Source: Procambarus clarkii
Lineage: Eukaryota; Arthropoda; Malacostraca; Decapoda; Cambaridae
Direction of reading: 5' to 3'
Length of the DNA stretch: 64,000 nucleotides
NCBI RefSeq assembly: GCF_040958095.1
Contig: NC_091169.1
Location: forward strand, 8,403,380-8,467,379
Made by a program: the position numbers and the translations under genes. The number at the start of each line of letters is the position of its first letter. Position 1 is the stretch's first letter. A model generated the notes under the pieces. That model did no database searches. It saw nothing but the letters and a program-made list of their open reading frames with translations, and was not told the DNA's origin. This document shows, in pieces, positions 30,914 through 41,084 of the stretch.

Positions 30914-31824
30914 TTAGATAAATGATCTACCAGTTGGTATACAGAATTATATGAACATGTTTGCTGATGATGCTAAGATAATAGGAAGGATAAGAAACTT
31001 AGATGATTGTCATGCCCTTCAAGAAGACCTGGACAAAATAAGTACATGGAGCGCCACTTGGCAAATGGAATTTAATGTTAATAAATGCCATGTTATGGAA
31101 TGTGGAATAGGAGAACATAGACCCCACACAACCTATATATTATGTGAGAAATCTTTAAAGAATTCTGATAAAGAAAGAGATCTACGGGTGGTTCTAGATA
31201 GTAAACTATCACCTGAGGACCACATAAAGAATATTGTGCGAGGAGCCTATGCCATGCTTTCTAACTTCAGAATTGCTTTTAAATACATGGATGGCGATAT
31301 ACTAAAGAAATTGTTCACGACTTTTGTTAGGCCAAAGCTAGAATATGCAGCAGTTGTGTGGTGCCCATATCTTAAGAAGCACATCAACAAACTGGAAAAG
31401 GTGCAAAGACATGCTACTAAGTGGCTCCCAGAACTGAAGGGCAAGAGCTACGAGGAGAGGTTAGAGGCATTAAATATGCCAAAACTGGAAGACAGAAGAA
31501 AAAGAGGTGATATGATCACTACATACAAAATAGTAACAGGAATTGATAAAATCGATAGGGAAGATTTCCTGAGACCTGGAACTTTTAAGAACAAGAGGTC
31601 ATAGATATAAACTAGCTAAACACAGATTCCGAAGAAATATAAGAAAATTCACTTTCGCAAACAGAGTGGTAGACGGTTGGAACAAGTTAGGGGAGAAGGT
31701 GGTGGAGGCCAAGACCGTCAGTAGTTTCAAATCGTTATATGAGAAAGAGTGCTGGGAAGACGGGACACCACGAGCGTAGCTCTCATCCTGTAACTACACT
31801 TAGGTAATTACCACTTAGGTAATT
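30914..31824 (+). mobile_element. LINE-B4: 5'-truncated CR1-like LINE inside Ma1
   Basis: Starts just before the RT catalytic block and ends with tail units (ACTTAGGTAATT). ACAG at 30910-30913 and 31825-31828 flanks it. The empty site CCCACACAGGAAGAGATTC is present in Ma2 at about 51112. Minor extra bases (TTAG) lie at the 5' junction. Confidence 0.9.
30951..31779 (+). pseudogene. LINE-B4 RT C-terminal part
   Basis: Reads NMFADDAKIIGRIRNLDDCH (FADD), MEFNVNKCHVMECGIGEHRP, KLEYAAVVWCPYLKKHINKL and KLEDRRKRGDMITTYKIVTG, then a one-base insertion (ACTTTTAAG) shifts the frame at about 31584 and ends it early. The rest of the C-terminus continues in another frame to TAG at about 31779. Residue changes such as DLRVVLDSKL for DLGVVLDRKL add to the decay. 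Confidence 0.87.
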
Positions 31825-32515
31825 ACAGGAAGAGATTCAGCTTTCCTCAAGAGTGTCCGTCAGTCAGGAAGAGATTCAGCTAGCCTCAAAGAGTGTCCGT
31901 CAGTTGGGAAGAGATTCATGTATTCTTGAAAATATCTATGGAAAACACCACCATGGAAGCCGCTAACACTGTTCATCTATGCTACTTGTATCAGATGCAT
32001 CATCACTGAAAGCAGAAAACGATTCATCTACAGTATGGATCATCTAAATAAAGTGTAGATAGCATAAGATTGCGAGGGTGACACTCAGAGCTACAACTGG
32101 ATACGCTCGCTGTATCGTCCTCATAGATGCTGTATCACTTGCATCCGACCTTTGTGTTAGGTCCTTATTGCACCTAGCTTTGCCAATATTATGACCCTTA
32201 TGTTCTTCAAACAATAAGGTATTAATTTCACCGACAGAGAATTATCTTTCGATCCCGCGTCGGACAGGTGTTTGGGAGCCAGAGGCGCGTGCGTCACCCA
32301 TGGTTGCTCATTCAGTACTAACCCAGCCAGCAGCCCTAGGGCATTCTGGGAATTTTTTCCAAGATGGCTGCCTCTCACTGAAGGTCCTAAGAGTCCATTT
32401 CGTACACAACCAACCTCGTACACATTTAGAATTGGTAACAAAAAATCAAAAAGAGTTTTCTCGGTTGGCGCAGTTTCCCGCCGACCGAGAATACTCGGTT
32501 GGCGCAGTTAAGTGG

Positions 32516-33571
32516 TTAAAATTCGCTATGATTTTCTGGTCCATAGGCTGAATTAGAGGAGTGGTGTTAGGAGGAAGGAACTTTACTGTGAGAAAATTAC
32601 TGTTATCTGTGCAACAATTCATCTTTTTAGCCTGGAGGATGAGCAGGAGCATTGTCGAGGAGAAGCAGGGCCTTGAGAGGCAAATGTTTCTCCTGCAGAT
32701 ATTTTTCTATGGCAGGGTACACCACTTCATTCACCCACTCCGAAAAAAAAATCCTAGTCACCCATGCCTTATTATTAGCCCTCCACACCACACACATTTG
32801 CTTTTTCTGAACTTTATACTGTTTGAAAACTCTTGGATTTTCAGAATGATACACAAGCAAGGGTTTAATTTTCAAATTGCCACTCGCATTTGAACACAGC
32901 ACAAGCGTAAACCTATTTTTCATAGGCTTGTGTCCGGGGCAATGATTTTTCCTCCTTGGTAATGTTTGTCCTCTTAGGCAATCTTTTCCAGAACAGTCCT
33001 GTCATATCACAATTAAACACTTGTTGCGGTAGATATCCCTCAGCCTCTGCAAACTCTTTAAATTCTTCGATAAATCTTTCAGCTGCTGGTTTGTCTGAGC
33101 TGGCAGCCTCCCCATGCCTCACAAAACTATGAATATCACTTCTTTTTCTAAATTTTTCAAACCATCCCTTGCTTGCCTTAGTCTATTGTATCTGCACTCG
33201 TTCTAGGGGTTTTCTTTACAAGGTCTTCGTGCAATACCCTGGCTTTCTCACAAATGATGGCCTCTGAAACACTATCACCCGCTAATTCCTTGTTGTGTAT
33301 CCAAATTAATAACTTTTGCACTTCCTCAAGTATTTGTGGTCTTTGTTTCGTGATTGTTTATACGCCTTTTGCCACTTTTGCACTCATAATGTCCTTTTTC
33401 TTGGCAAGTATAGTGCATATCATTGATGTGGATTTGTTCTTACTGCTTACAAAGTTCAACAACATGTGCACCATTTTCATGCTTCCGAATGATCTCTTGT
33501 TTTTCCTCTATTGCCATCCTCACATGCGATTTCTTGCCTTGAACCTTACCACTGGCTTTCTTGGGACCCAT
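32516..33571 (-). pseudogene. Tigger T2 transposase, N-terminal and catalytic part
   Basis: Start ATG at 33571: MGPKKASGKVQGKKSHVRMA then IEEKQEIIRKHENGAHVVEL, a psq/CENP-B-type HTH. After shifts come RHGEAASSDKPAAERFIEEF, QQVFNCDMTGLFWKRLPKR (first catalytic Asp; D-M-T where T1 has D-E-T), NRFTLVLCSNASGNLKIKPL and LKALLLLDNAPAHPPG (second Asp). The part with the third Asp is around 32520-32600, frameshifted. The transposase binds and cuts the element termini. Multiple shifts, so inactive. Confidence 0.85.
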
Positions 33572-33852
33572 TGCGAAATATATAATAACAAGTTTTATGT
33601 TCAAATGGCTAAATATCGAACAAAACACTGTAAATCCTTGTGAAGAATTCAGGCGGGAGTCACTGGGCGCGAGGCACTGGTAAACTGAAGGGCGCTCGCC
33701 TGCCACCACGTGCTAGGTCGGCCCGTACGCGTATCAACACCCTCGTATCCCAATGCAACGCTCGTATCTCGATGCAAATTTTCTGAGCAAATCCTGCTTG
33801 TAACCTGAATAACTCGTAACCAGGGACGCTCGTAATCCGAGGTACCACTGTA

Positions 33853-34181
33853 TCTGCACTTCAGCTTCAAATATGTTTATGGTAAAGGATCTAAAATGAA
33901 GCTTATATATCTGTCCTGAGACATATAAAACATTTATGTTTATTAATGTATTGATGTGAAATTAAAATTTTTCTGAGAGAGGGATGCTCCGGCGATCAGT
34001 CTGTGCGTGGTTGGAGCTCGGCGATTATAAAAACACATGTTTCTTCATTTGAACTTTAAATATGTCCATGGTAAAGTATTTAAAATGAAGCTTATATATA
34101 TGTCTTTCTTGAGGTATATAAATCATTTACGATTATCAATGTACAGTATTTACGTGAACTGAACATAGTTCTGAGAGAGAG
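33853..34181 (-). repeat. Tandem array, ~189-bp period (reverse arm, left part)
   Basis: ATGAAGCTTATATATCTGTC at 33896 and ATGAAGCTTATATATATGTC at 34085 are 189 bp apart. In reverse complement it matches the 10487-11867 array (AGCTTCATTTTA, GTGAGCTCCGATC-like and TTTTTATAATC blocks). Confidence 0.8.
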
Positions 34182-34183
34182 TA

Positions 34184-35287
34184 CAGTGGTACCTCGGAAT
34201 GCGATTGTCCCTGTATGCGAGGTTTTCGGAAGGCGAGGTGTATTTACTCCAAAAATTTGTCTCGGAAGGCGATGGTTACTTCGGAAGGCGAGTTTGGATG
34301 CGAGTTTGTTGGTACGCGTACAGCCGACCTAGCGCGTGGTGGTTCGGCGATCGTCGCCCCTCCGCCCCGCCGCCCCTCAGTTTATTATTGTCTCGCGCTC
34401 AGTGACTACCCCCACATCAATTCTTCTCGCGGATTTTCAGTGTTTTGTTGGATTTTTGGTGATTTGTCTATACAATTTGTTATTATATATCTCACCATGG
34501 GTCCCAAGAAAGCCAGTGGTAAGGATAAAGGCCAGAAAGCTCATGTGAGGATGACAATAGAGGAGAAACAAGAGATCATTCGGAAGCATGAGAACGGTAC
34601 ACGTGTTGTTGAACTTTGTAGGCAGTACAACAAAGCCACATCAACAATATGCACTATACTTAAGAAGAAAAATAAGATTATGGGTGCTAAAGTGGCAAAA
34701 GGAGTAAGAACATTAACGGCACAAAGACCACAAATACTTGAAGAAGTGGAAAAGTTGTTATTAATTTGGATACACGACAAGGAGTTGAGGGGTGATAGTG
34801 TTTCGGAGGCCATTATTTGTGAGAAAGCCAGGGTGTTGCACGAAGACCTTCTAAAGAATACCCCTGCAACGAGTGATGCAGATAAGAAAGAGTTTAAGGC
34901 AAGCAGGGGCTGGTTTGAAAAATTTAGAAAGAGAAGTGGTATCCATAGTGTTACAAGGCATGGGGTTATGTGATGTGATTATGGAAGGGGACTCCCCTTC
35001 CAAACAGTAACTCCTCTCCTCCTCCCCCCTCCTCACCATCTTCCATACGCCTACAGCACTTGACAGCAAGGTAAGTAATAACTGGAACACAGTTTTGTAG
35101 GTTTATTTAGATGAATTAGGTAAATTAGGTATAAAAATTTAGTTTGATGTGGGGTTTTTGGGGTAGTCAGGAACGGATTAATTCATTTCCCTTTATTTCT
35201 TATGGGGAAATTAACTTCAGAATGCGAGTTTTCGGAAGGCGAGGCGTCTCCAGGAACGGATTAAACTCTTATTCTGAGGTATGCCTG
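34184..35287 (+). mobile_element. Tigger element T3, internally deleted
   Basis: TIRs CAGTGGTACCTCGGAATGCG at 34184 and the complement of CAGGCATACCTCAGAATAAG ending at 35287, with TA at 34182-34183 and 35288-35289. At 1104 bp it retains the N-terminal coding part and both ends but has lost the catalytic domain (junction near 34970, where coding jumps to the 3' UTR sequence TGATTATGGAAGGGGACTCC). It sits inside the ~189-bp array and is a likely substrate for an intact Tigger transposase. Confidence 0.92.
34497..34973 (+). CDS. Tigger T3 N-terminal DNA-binding protein (158 aa, no catalytic domain)
   Basis: An intact reading frame from ATG 34497 (CACCATGG) to TGA at 34971-34973. Residues 1-60 (MGPKKASGKDKGQKAHVRMT, IEEKQEIIRKHENGTRVVEL, CRQYNKATSTICTILKKKNK) are the first helix-turn-helix; residues about 75-150 (LLIWIHDKELRGDSVSEAII, RVLHEDLLKNTPATSDADKK, FKASRGWFEKFRKRSGIHSV) are the second, CENP-B-type HTH. 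Both DNA-binding halves are complete while the DDD domain is deleted, so if expressed the product could occupy Tigger ends without cutting. It is the only undamaged frame among the Tigger copies here. Expression is not shown. Confidence 0.75.
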   Translation: MGPKKASGKDKGQKAHVRMTIEEKQEIIRKHENGTRVVELCRQYNKATSTICTILKKKNKIMGAKVAKGVRTLTAQRPQILEEVEKLLLIWIHDKELRGDSVSEAIICEKARVLHEDLLKNTPATSDADKKEFKASRGWFEKFRKRSGIHSVTRHGVM

Positions 35288-35289
35288 TA

Positions 35290-35866
35290 GCTCTGTCGAT
35301 TGCTCTGTGCGGGGTTGGAGCTCGGCTGTTATAAAAATACACATACAGTATCTTTGCTGGAGTTTCAAATATGCCATTGTATGGTATTTAAAATGAAGCT
35401 TATATTTCTCTCTCTTGCGACGTATAAAACACTTACTATTACTAACGTATCTTCGTGAAATAAGCATTGTTCTGATATGAATATTGCGAGTTCTGAGCCT
35501 GACGAGTGATGAAAAATGCTACTTTTATACAACTACATATATCATTGGTTTTACTTAAAATATTTTTCTGGTAAAGGAGTTACATATAGATTGTTTCTGT
35601 CTTTCTTTTGACACACAAATAATTTTTATTTATCAAGTTATCAAGATGTTTTAAACAATTTTCATTTGGCGATCGTCTGTTTCAACATGGTTGCACATTT
35701 TTGGAATACATGGGTTGACCCAACTGATACTTGGGTCAGATTCCAATATGGTGTCAGACAAATGAAAAATACTGACAAATGACAAGTCAGAAAAATAAAA
35801 AATATATTCACCAGCCAGGACAGGAATTTGGTATGTGTATGGGTATGCAGTAGACAGATGTTAAAA
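35290..35866 (-). repeat. Tandem array, ~189-bp period (reverse arm, right part)
   Basis: Continues the array after T3. The segment 35640-35866 is the reverse complement of 10487-10680: CAACATGGTTGCACATTTTT, GGGTTGACCCAACTGATACT and GTATGCAGTAGACAGATGTT match in order with modest divergence. Confidence 0.8.
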
Positions 35867-36118
35867 AATTACCATTAAGCAATTGGTTAACATGAAAATT
35901 CCATTCTTTGCTTGAAAGCAATATGAATCTTGTTTGACAACTTGTAGACATAATGTACTGCTATCACCTGCCACATTAACCTCTAATCTGCACAAAACGT
36001 CATATGAAGTTGGACATAGAACTCAGTTTTTAAAATTTGCTGAATTGCTTTCAAATGTTTTGCAAATAATCTACTAAGCAAATGCTCAAACTTTGTCTAA
36101 ATGATCACCAACGTAACT
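35867..36118. other. AT-rich unassigned spacer
   Basis: No recognised coding or repeat. It is the target DNA of TTAA element Mb1 and probably continues at 37602. Confidence 0.4.
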
Positions 36119-36122
36119 TTAA

Positions 36123-37597
36123 CCCTTAAACTGCGCATGGCGTAAACTGCCCAAGGGTGCCAGGCCCGATTCAAATGGCCCACGGCTACACGGGGTTCAC
36201 ATTAGCTTCCTCAGGGCTCTTGTAAACAGACGCCATTTTTTTTTTAAATCGTGGGCAATATTCTCAGGTGTGAGAGGCACAGTACTGTTGGAGCAACCAA
36301 GGCTGGCGCACGCAGTCAGCTTGTGACCACAGCATCACCGAAAAATGTCAAAATAAATATATAATTGTTATTATTTAGCGATGACAATATTACAGATGAT
36401 CCCTGACTGTGATATAAATAACCAGGGTTGTGACAATAGCAGGATTGTTGTAATAATTAGCGCTGTGGGAGGAGTGATGCTGAGAGACGGAGGGAGATAG
36501 CATTGTTTACTGATTGTGTGGCCACCTGTTATTGTTTGCATTCACCATACCAGCTCAGTGGTTCTCTATGGTGAACACAAATGTAGATACTTATATATAA
36601 TGTGTGTAATAGTGTAATAACAGCAAAAGGATTATGCTGGGAAGAGCCTTTTGGGTGACGGAGGTGACGTCGTCTGCATGATTTATCTGGCTGTTTAGAG
36701 GGTGGCCACTATGCTCTTTGGGCGCACTACAAGCTTAGGTTTACAGTTATGGTGCATACAACATGTAGATACTTATATATAATATGTGTATATAGTGTAA
36801 TAACACTGTAAACAGCATTGTTGAGGGAGAAAGTTTAGTGCGTGTGACCTTGAATGAGTGAGGAAGCCGCCAGCTGTGTGTATAGCGACGACTCTTAGTG
36901 CCTGAACTAACTTTATCAGCTCAGCTGTACAGTTGTGGTGAACAAAATATATACATACTTATATATAACGTCTGTATATAGTGTAATAACACCACAAATG
37001 GTATTGTTGGGGGAGAAAGTTTAGTGCGTGTGTTGAGGGGTGGCAGCGAGTGGTTGGCTGGTATGTGGTGGTAACTCTTCGTTGCTTTTCGACTCTCAAT
37101 ACCAACTTAGTGGTTCGTTATGGTGAACAAAACATGCAGATACTTATATATAACCTGTGTATAGAGTGTAATAACAGCAAAACTATTTGTTTATTGTTTT
37201 ATGAACATAATTGAATCACTAATATGCACACCATACTTTTGAGTATAGTGATTATTCACCACTTTTATTATATAAATATATTACAATACACACTATTGAA
37301 TAATATTACTGCAAAAAACTAAGAAAAAATCAATCGGAGACATGGAAATATTTAAGTGATAATATCTTTGTGGCAACTCCCACCTGTCGCTGACCAGCTC
37401 TGACGACCGCTCTGTCAACACCCACTTTTTGCCAGACTTCCTCGGTCAATTGCACCCAAAATATGTCACCTACGATTTGTTTTCCCATGCTCAGGGGCCA
37501 CAAATTAACATGTTTAGAAGACGAAAAAAAAATTTGATTTTTTTTTTCTTGCGCACAGGGGTGTAAATGTCCTCAGGACCCCTGAGCAGTGGAAGGG
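36123..37597 (+). mobile_element. TTAA MITE Mb1 with four ~185-bp internal repeats
   Basis: TTAA at 36119-36122 and 37598-37601; termini CCCTTAAACTGCGCATGG and CAGTGGAAGGG. 1475 bp with no transposase frame. The 5' 200 bp resembles the PB-d 5' UTR (AAATGGCCCACGG, CTCTTGTAAACAGACGCCAT), suggesting a piggyBac derivative. The interior repeats a ~185-bp unit containing GGTGAACA and ATACTTATATATAA four times (36588, 36769, 36954, 37140). Confidence 0.87.
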
Positions 37598-37601
37598 TTA
37601 A

Positions 37602-38958
37602 AAACAAGAAAATAAAAAATAATTATAAAATTGAATATTGAAAACTTTAGATTTTGAAACAAGCTTCAAAAATATAAAATATCACTAATTATTCATTTTG
37701 TGTTATGCTCTCAGAATAGCAATGAATCTTCATTTTCATATACTGTATTTAGAATATAGGTTTTCAGTATAGTTTACTGTAAAAATAATCATAAATATGG
37801 CATTTGAAATATGCACCAAATTTAGACCAAAAAAATTATAACTCCAAATGTTTAGGGTTTATGAAAATTCCATTCTGTAGGGATTGTAGAACAGATAGCT
37901 GAGCACACTGTATGTAAAAATGGTGAGAATCGGTCAGAAACTGGATTTTTGAAGCTGACTCAAAGTTGAAACTCTAGTTTTAGAGATAATTGAAGTTGAA
38001 GTTATCGACAATGAATAAGGTAGTTATAATTCAGCAATTTACGTGATTATGTGATAATGAACAGTGTTTTGCATTCGTACTCGAATATGTGAAAGTTGTA
38101 GGTCAATATGCGTTGAAATGAAGTCAAGAAAAATAACCCCCACAATTGACTTGAGAATGATCCAGGATGGACTGAAATGTCGTCGTCCCTTCACTTTTTA
38201 GTATGTGGTTTGGTCAACAACACCCCCCAAAAAAACAAAATACAGGGTATAAGGATAATTATAATGATTTAGGGGATATATTTAGGGTATACTTTATATA
38301 AGTGATAAAGCCGAAATCTGTGCCCTAATCGTCGAAACAAAAAAGAGACAAAGAAAATAGAGTTTGATATCAGTGAAAAATCAGCCCCCCAAATATTGAA
38401 GTCCCAAGTTCTTCCAATTGTGACTAATTTATTTGTTGACCAATTTCATTCTATCTTCACATAGGGGAGAATATGCACTCTCCAAGATTTAGAGGTTACA
38501 ACAAAGTCAAATAATAATCAAAGGAGAAAAAAACAAAAATCCCCTAAAAAATTTGTTTGAGGGGGACATTTATGAAAGTAACAGATAATAACATTGGGCA
38601 ATGTACTTATATCATATATAACAAAATAGAGCATAATAACATAATACTCATTATTATTTGTGTTATTATGTATTACTCAGCAATGTTATAAAGGCACCAG
38701 CTGCATAGCCACTTTGTGGACACTTCTTACTACTATTCTTCTTCTTTGTGCATTAGGTGCTTGCATCTCTTCATTACTGAATTATTTCCCAGTTCTAGTT
38801 AATAGGAGCTGTTCTCCTTATCAACAAAACATTTTTTTTTTTTAAATTCGTCTAAAATCATTTTCTGAAAATATTTTGATGAAACTTTCACTACGCTGAA
38901 GCTATTAAGTTGGAGAATTGTTAAATATTTTTAAGTAATTTTTACATAATTCAAATAT
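37602..38958. other. AT-rich stretch without genes; one possible dispersed-repeat motif
   Basis: About 1.36 kb with no coding pattern. At 38150-38217 GAATGATCCAGGATGGACTG and AATGTCGTCGTCCCTTCACT with GTGGTTTGGTCAAC resemble a short motif I recall as common in decapod repeats; nothing in the window confirms its identity. The remainder is A/T-rich with short homopolymers. Confidence 0.4.
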
Positions 38959-38959
38959 T

Positions 38960-40237
38960 TCTGGGGGAGCCCCGTCGGCTCCCCGGAGCTTTACCAGGCT
39001 GATGTGCTAATGTCAGACTTTGGCATCAGTCATGTGTATGGAGTTCTAGGGCCTACCGGGGACCACGGCCAGAACCTGGCCCCCTCAGAGAGGCAAGGGG
39101 AGCAATGGCCTATAGAAACCCCCATGTGGTTGGAAGCATTCTATGTCTGCCATCGACCGGGTCAAGCATCCAGAAAGGTAAGCATTCCAAAACAAACCCC
39201 TATTCTGGTTAAAATTGCTACCAAAAGCCAAACTAGTGGATAGAACTCTCCAACAGAAAACAAGCAAACTAGTATGACGTCACACGTCACCGCGCCACTG
39301 TCTGCGCAGCTCCCCCCTCCCCGGGAGGGGGAAGGGGGAGCCCCAGACCTCCCACGCCGGCTATCCACCCATCAGTTTTTTGGCTGATGCTATAGGCACC
39401 GGTTGTGTGCTCCGGCTCCAGTAGTTGTTTCAGCGCTGTACCTAGAGTGTGGTGTCTGTCTTCTAGGTGGTGCGTGAGCCGGGTGTGAGTCTCCAGTACT
39501 CGGGCTGCATGCGCCTAGGGTTCTCTTCCCTAGGTGCCCTGTAAGTACTGCCCTTGGGGCTTGGGGCCACCTTCCTCAAGTTCCTTGGGTTCTGCCCCTG
39601 CTAGGCTGTTTACTGCTTGGTTTTCGGCCGCTCTTTGTGTGCTCGGGTGTTCTGTCTCCCTTGTTTGCCTTAGGGTAAAGGGCAGTTTTGCACTGGTGGG
39701 GCGCAGGGTACTGTGCAGCTTGTCTTTACCAATCATGGCGGCCGGCTCTGTTCCGCTTGGGTACGCTGTCCTTTTGCGGGGTTTTCTTTTTCTTTTTGTT
39801 TATCTACCTGGTGGGGGGTCTGCCTTCGTTCTTGCTCCTTGTGTCCCTTGTGTTCTGAGTGTTTTTCTGGTGGTACCCCCTGCTAGGTTCCCGTGAGTGT
39901 ACACGTCCCCGGGATTCAGCTCTTAGAAAGTTGTTTGGTAGCTTTGGGCGCCGGGTAGCAGTATCCTGCCTGGGATTACCTGAGCGCGAGTCCTCTTATA
40001 GTAAACGCTCGGGACCCTGGGAAACCTCTGGGGGCACGTGTGTCCGATGGATGTGACCCCAGAGTCCCCCCTCGCTTCCAGCGAGTTTGAGGGTTGCTTT
40101 CACCCCTTGTCTCTGGGTGACTCTCTGTTTTGCCTCTGGTGCCTGTGGGATCGGTGACACCTTCGACCCGGAGTCCTGAGAGTTTTGTTGCTCGTTGTGG
40201 CTCGGTTACCCAGTTGTGCTCACTAAGCGGGTGCGGG
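38960..40237 (+). mobile_element. DIRS-type retroelement: left terminal repeat (R1) and leader
   Basis: R1 (about 38960-39490) opens CTGGGGGAGCCCCGTCGGCT and contains GTCAGACTTTGGCATCAGTC and CATCGACCGGGTCAAGCATC. It recurs forward at 45078-45602 (R2) and inverted at 49230-49823 (R3). A GC/T-rich leader follows to 40237, with an ATG at 40047 opening a 35-codon frame (MDVTPESPLASSEFEGCFHP). Inverted terminal repeats and the tyrosine recombinase near R3 support DIRS. An LTR interrupts at 40238. Confidence 0.6.
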
Positions 40238-41084
40238 TGTAATGGGGGGTGGGGGAAATAGCTCTCTCTTGTCCATTATTACACCCCCCAGTTAACTAAC
40301 GAGGCTGGGGAAAACAGCTCTCTCTAGTCCGTTATCCCGTCCCCAGTTAGCTAACTATTCTAGAACACCCTCAGAGTTCATACGGCAACCTCTCTCGTTC
40401 AACACCTTGTAACCTACTTATTCGACTACCTAGGTGCTGGGACTACAAGGCACCGTAACTTGATCAGCTACCCGAAACTCTAGAGAGAACTCTAGAAACA
40501 CATATTTCTGCCACAAACGTATAAGAGAAACGATAGGAAAGAGATGAATAATGAAGTAATTAGTGAGGGTTTGGGGTGAGAGAGGTAGAGAGGTGGGAGG
40601 AGCGAGGAGGGTCGTCAACTGAAAGTGAGAGGTTGGAGAGGGGTGGAGGGAGAGGAGTAGATAGGTAGAAGTAGAAAAGTAGATAGTAGAAGAGTAGATA
40701 GAAGAAGAAATGCTGCCACCATCCATTCTAGACCATTACATACAAAACAAGGAATGGAACTTGTCTGTATCACCAAATTCTCAAAGATGTTAACATGAGG
40801 TCATTATTAGTCTGTTCCATCTGTATCATGTACTTATTAAAATCATGAACCCAGTAACCGCAGAGGCTTTCTCACCTCAACTCAAAAACTCTAGGGAACA
40901 AAGTCAAAGACAATTTAAATAATAAATTCATGTATTATATTTCACATAAGTATCATAATTTAAGCAATTCAAATGTTCAAGTTTAATATCCAAATTGAGT
41001 CATCATCCAAGAATTCGAGAACCCTACAATTTGACTGCCCCTGATCCTCACACAACCCTTATAAACACGACCAAGTCACCTTAA

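Larger units (their letters stand above)
30125..32515 (-). mobile_element. TTAA element Ma1 (piggyBac derivative), split by LINE-B4
   Basis: TTAA at 30121-30124 and 32516-32519. Termini: CCACCGTGCTGCGCCGACC on the left; the right end reverse-complements to CCACTTAACTGCGCCAACCG. The right end has a subterminal repeat: CTGCGCCAACCGAG occurs twice around the palindrome CCGAGTATTCTCGG. On the minus strand it encodes a worn piggyBac C-terminus (30650-30790). TGACGTCA at 30302-30309, followed on the minus strand by CCAAAGTAAG. 2391 bp, including 911 bp of LINE-B4. A partner copy is Ma2 at 50583. Confidence 0.88.
29183..33850 (-). mobile_element. Tigger element T2, split by TTAA element Ma1
   Basis: Minus-strand Tigger. 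Its outer terminus at 33850 (CCGAGGTACCACTG, then TA at 33851-33852) is intact; the other terminus is lost, starting near 29183 with ACCGAAGCTAATTTCCCCAT. The coding region is divided by a 2391-bp TTAA-flanked insert (30125-32515). T1 (55774-63375) has the same coding sequence without that insert, so the empty site is visible at about 62026. Confidence 0.88.

Noticed and set aside
40575..40710. Regulatory GA element
   Set aside because: Purine-rich tract within the candidate LTR; a polypurine tract would lie outside the LTR, and nothing else supports a function.
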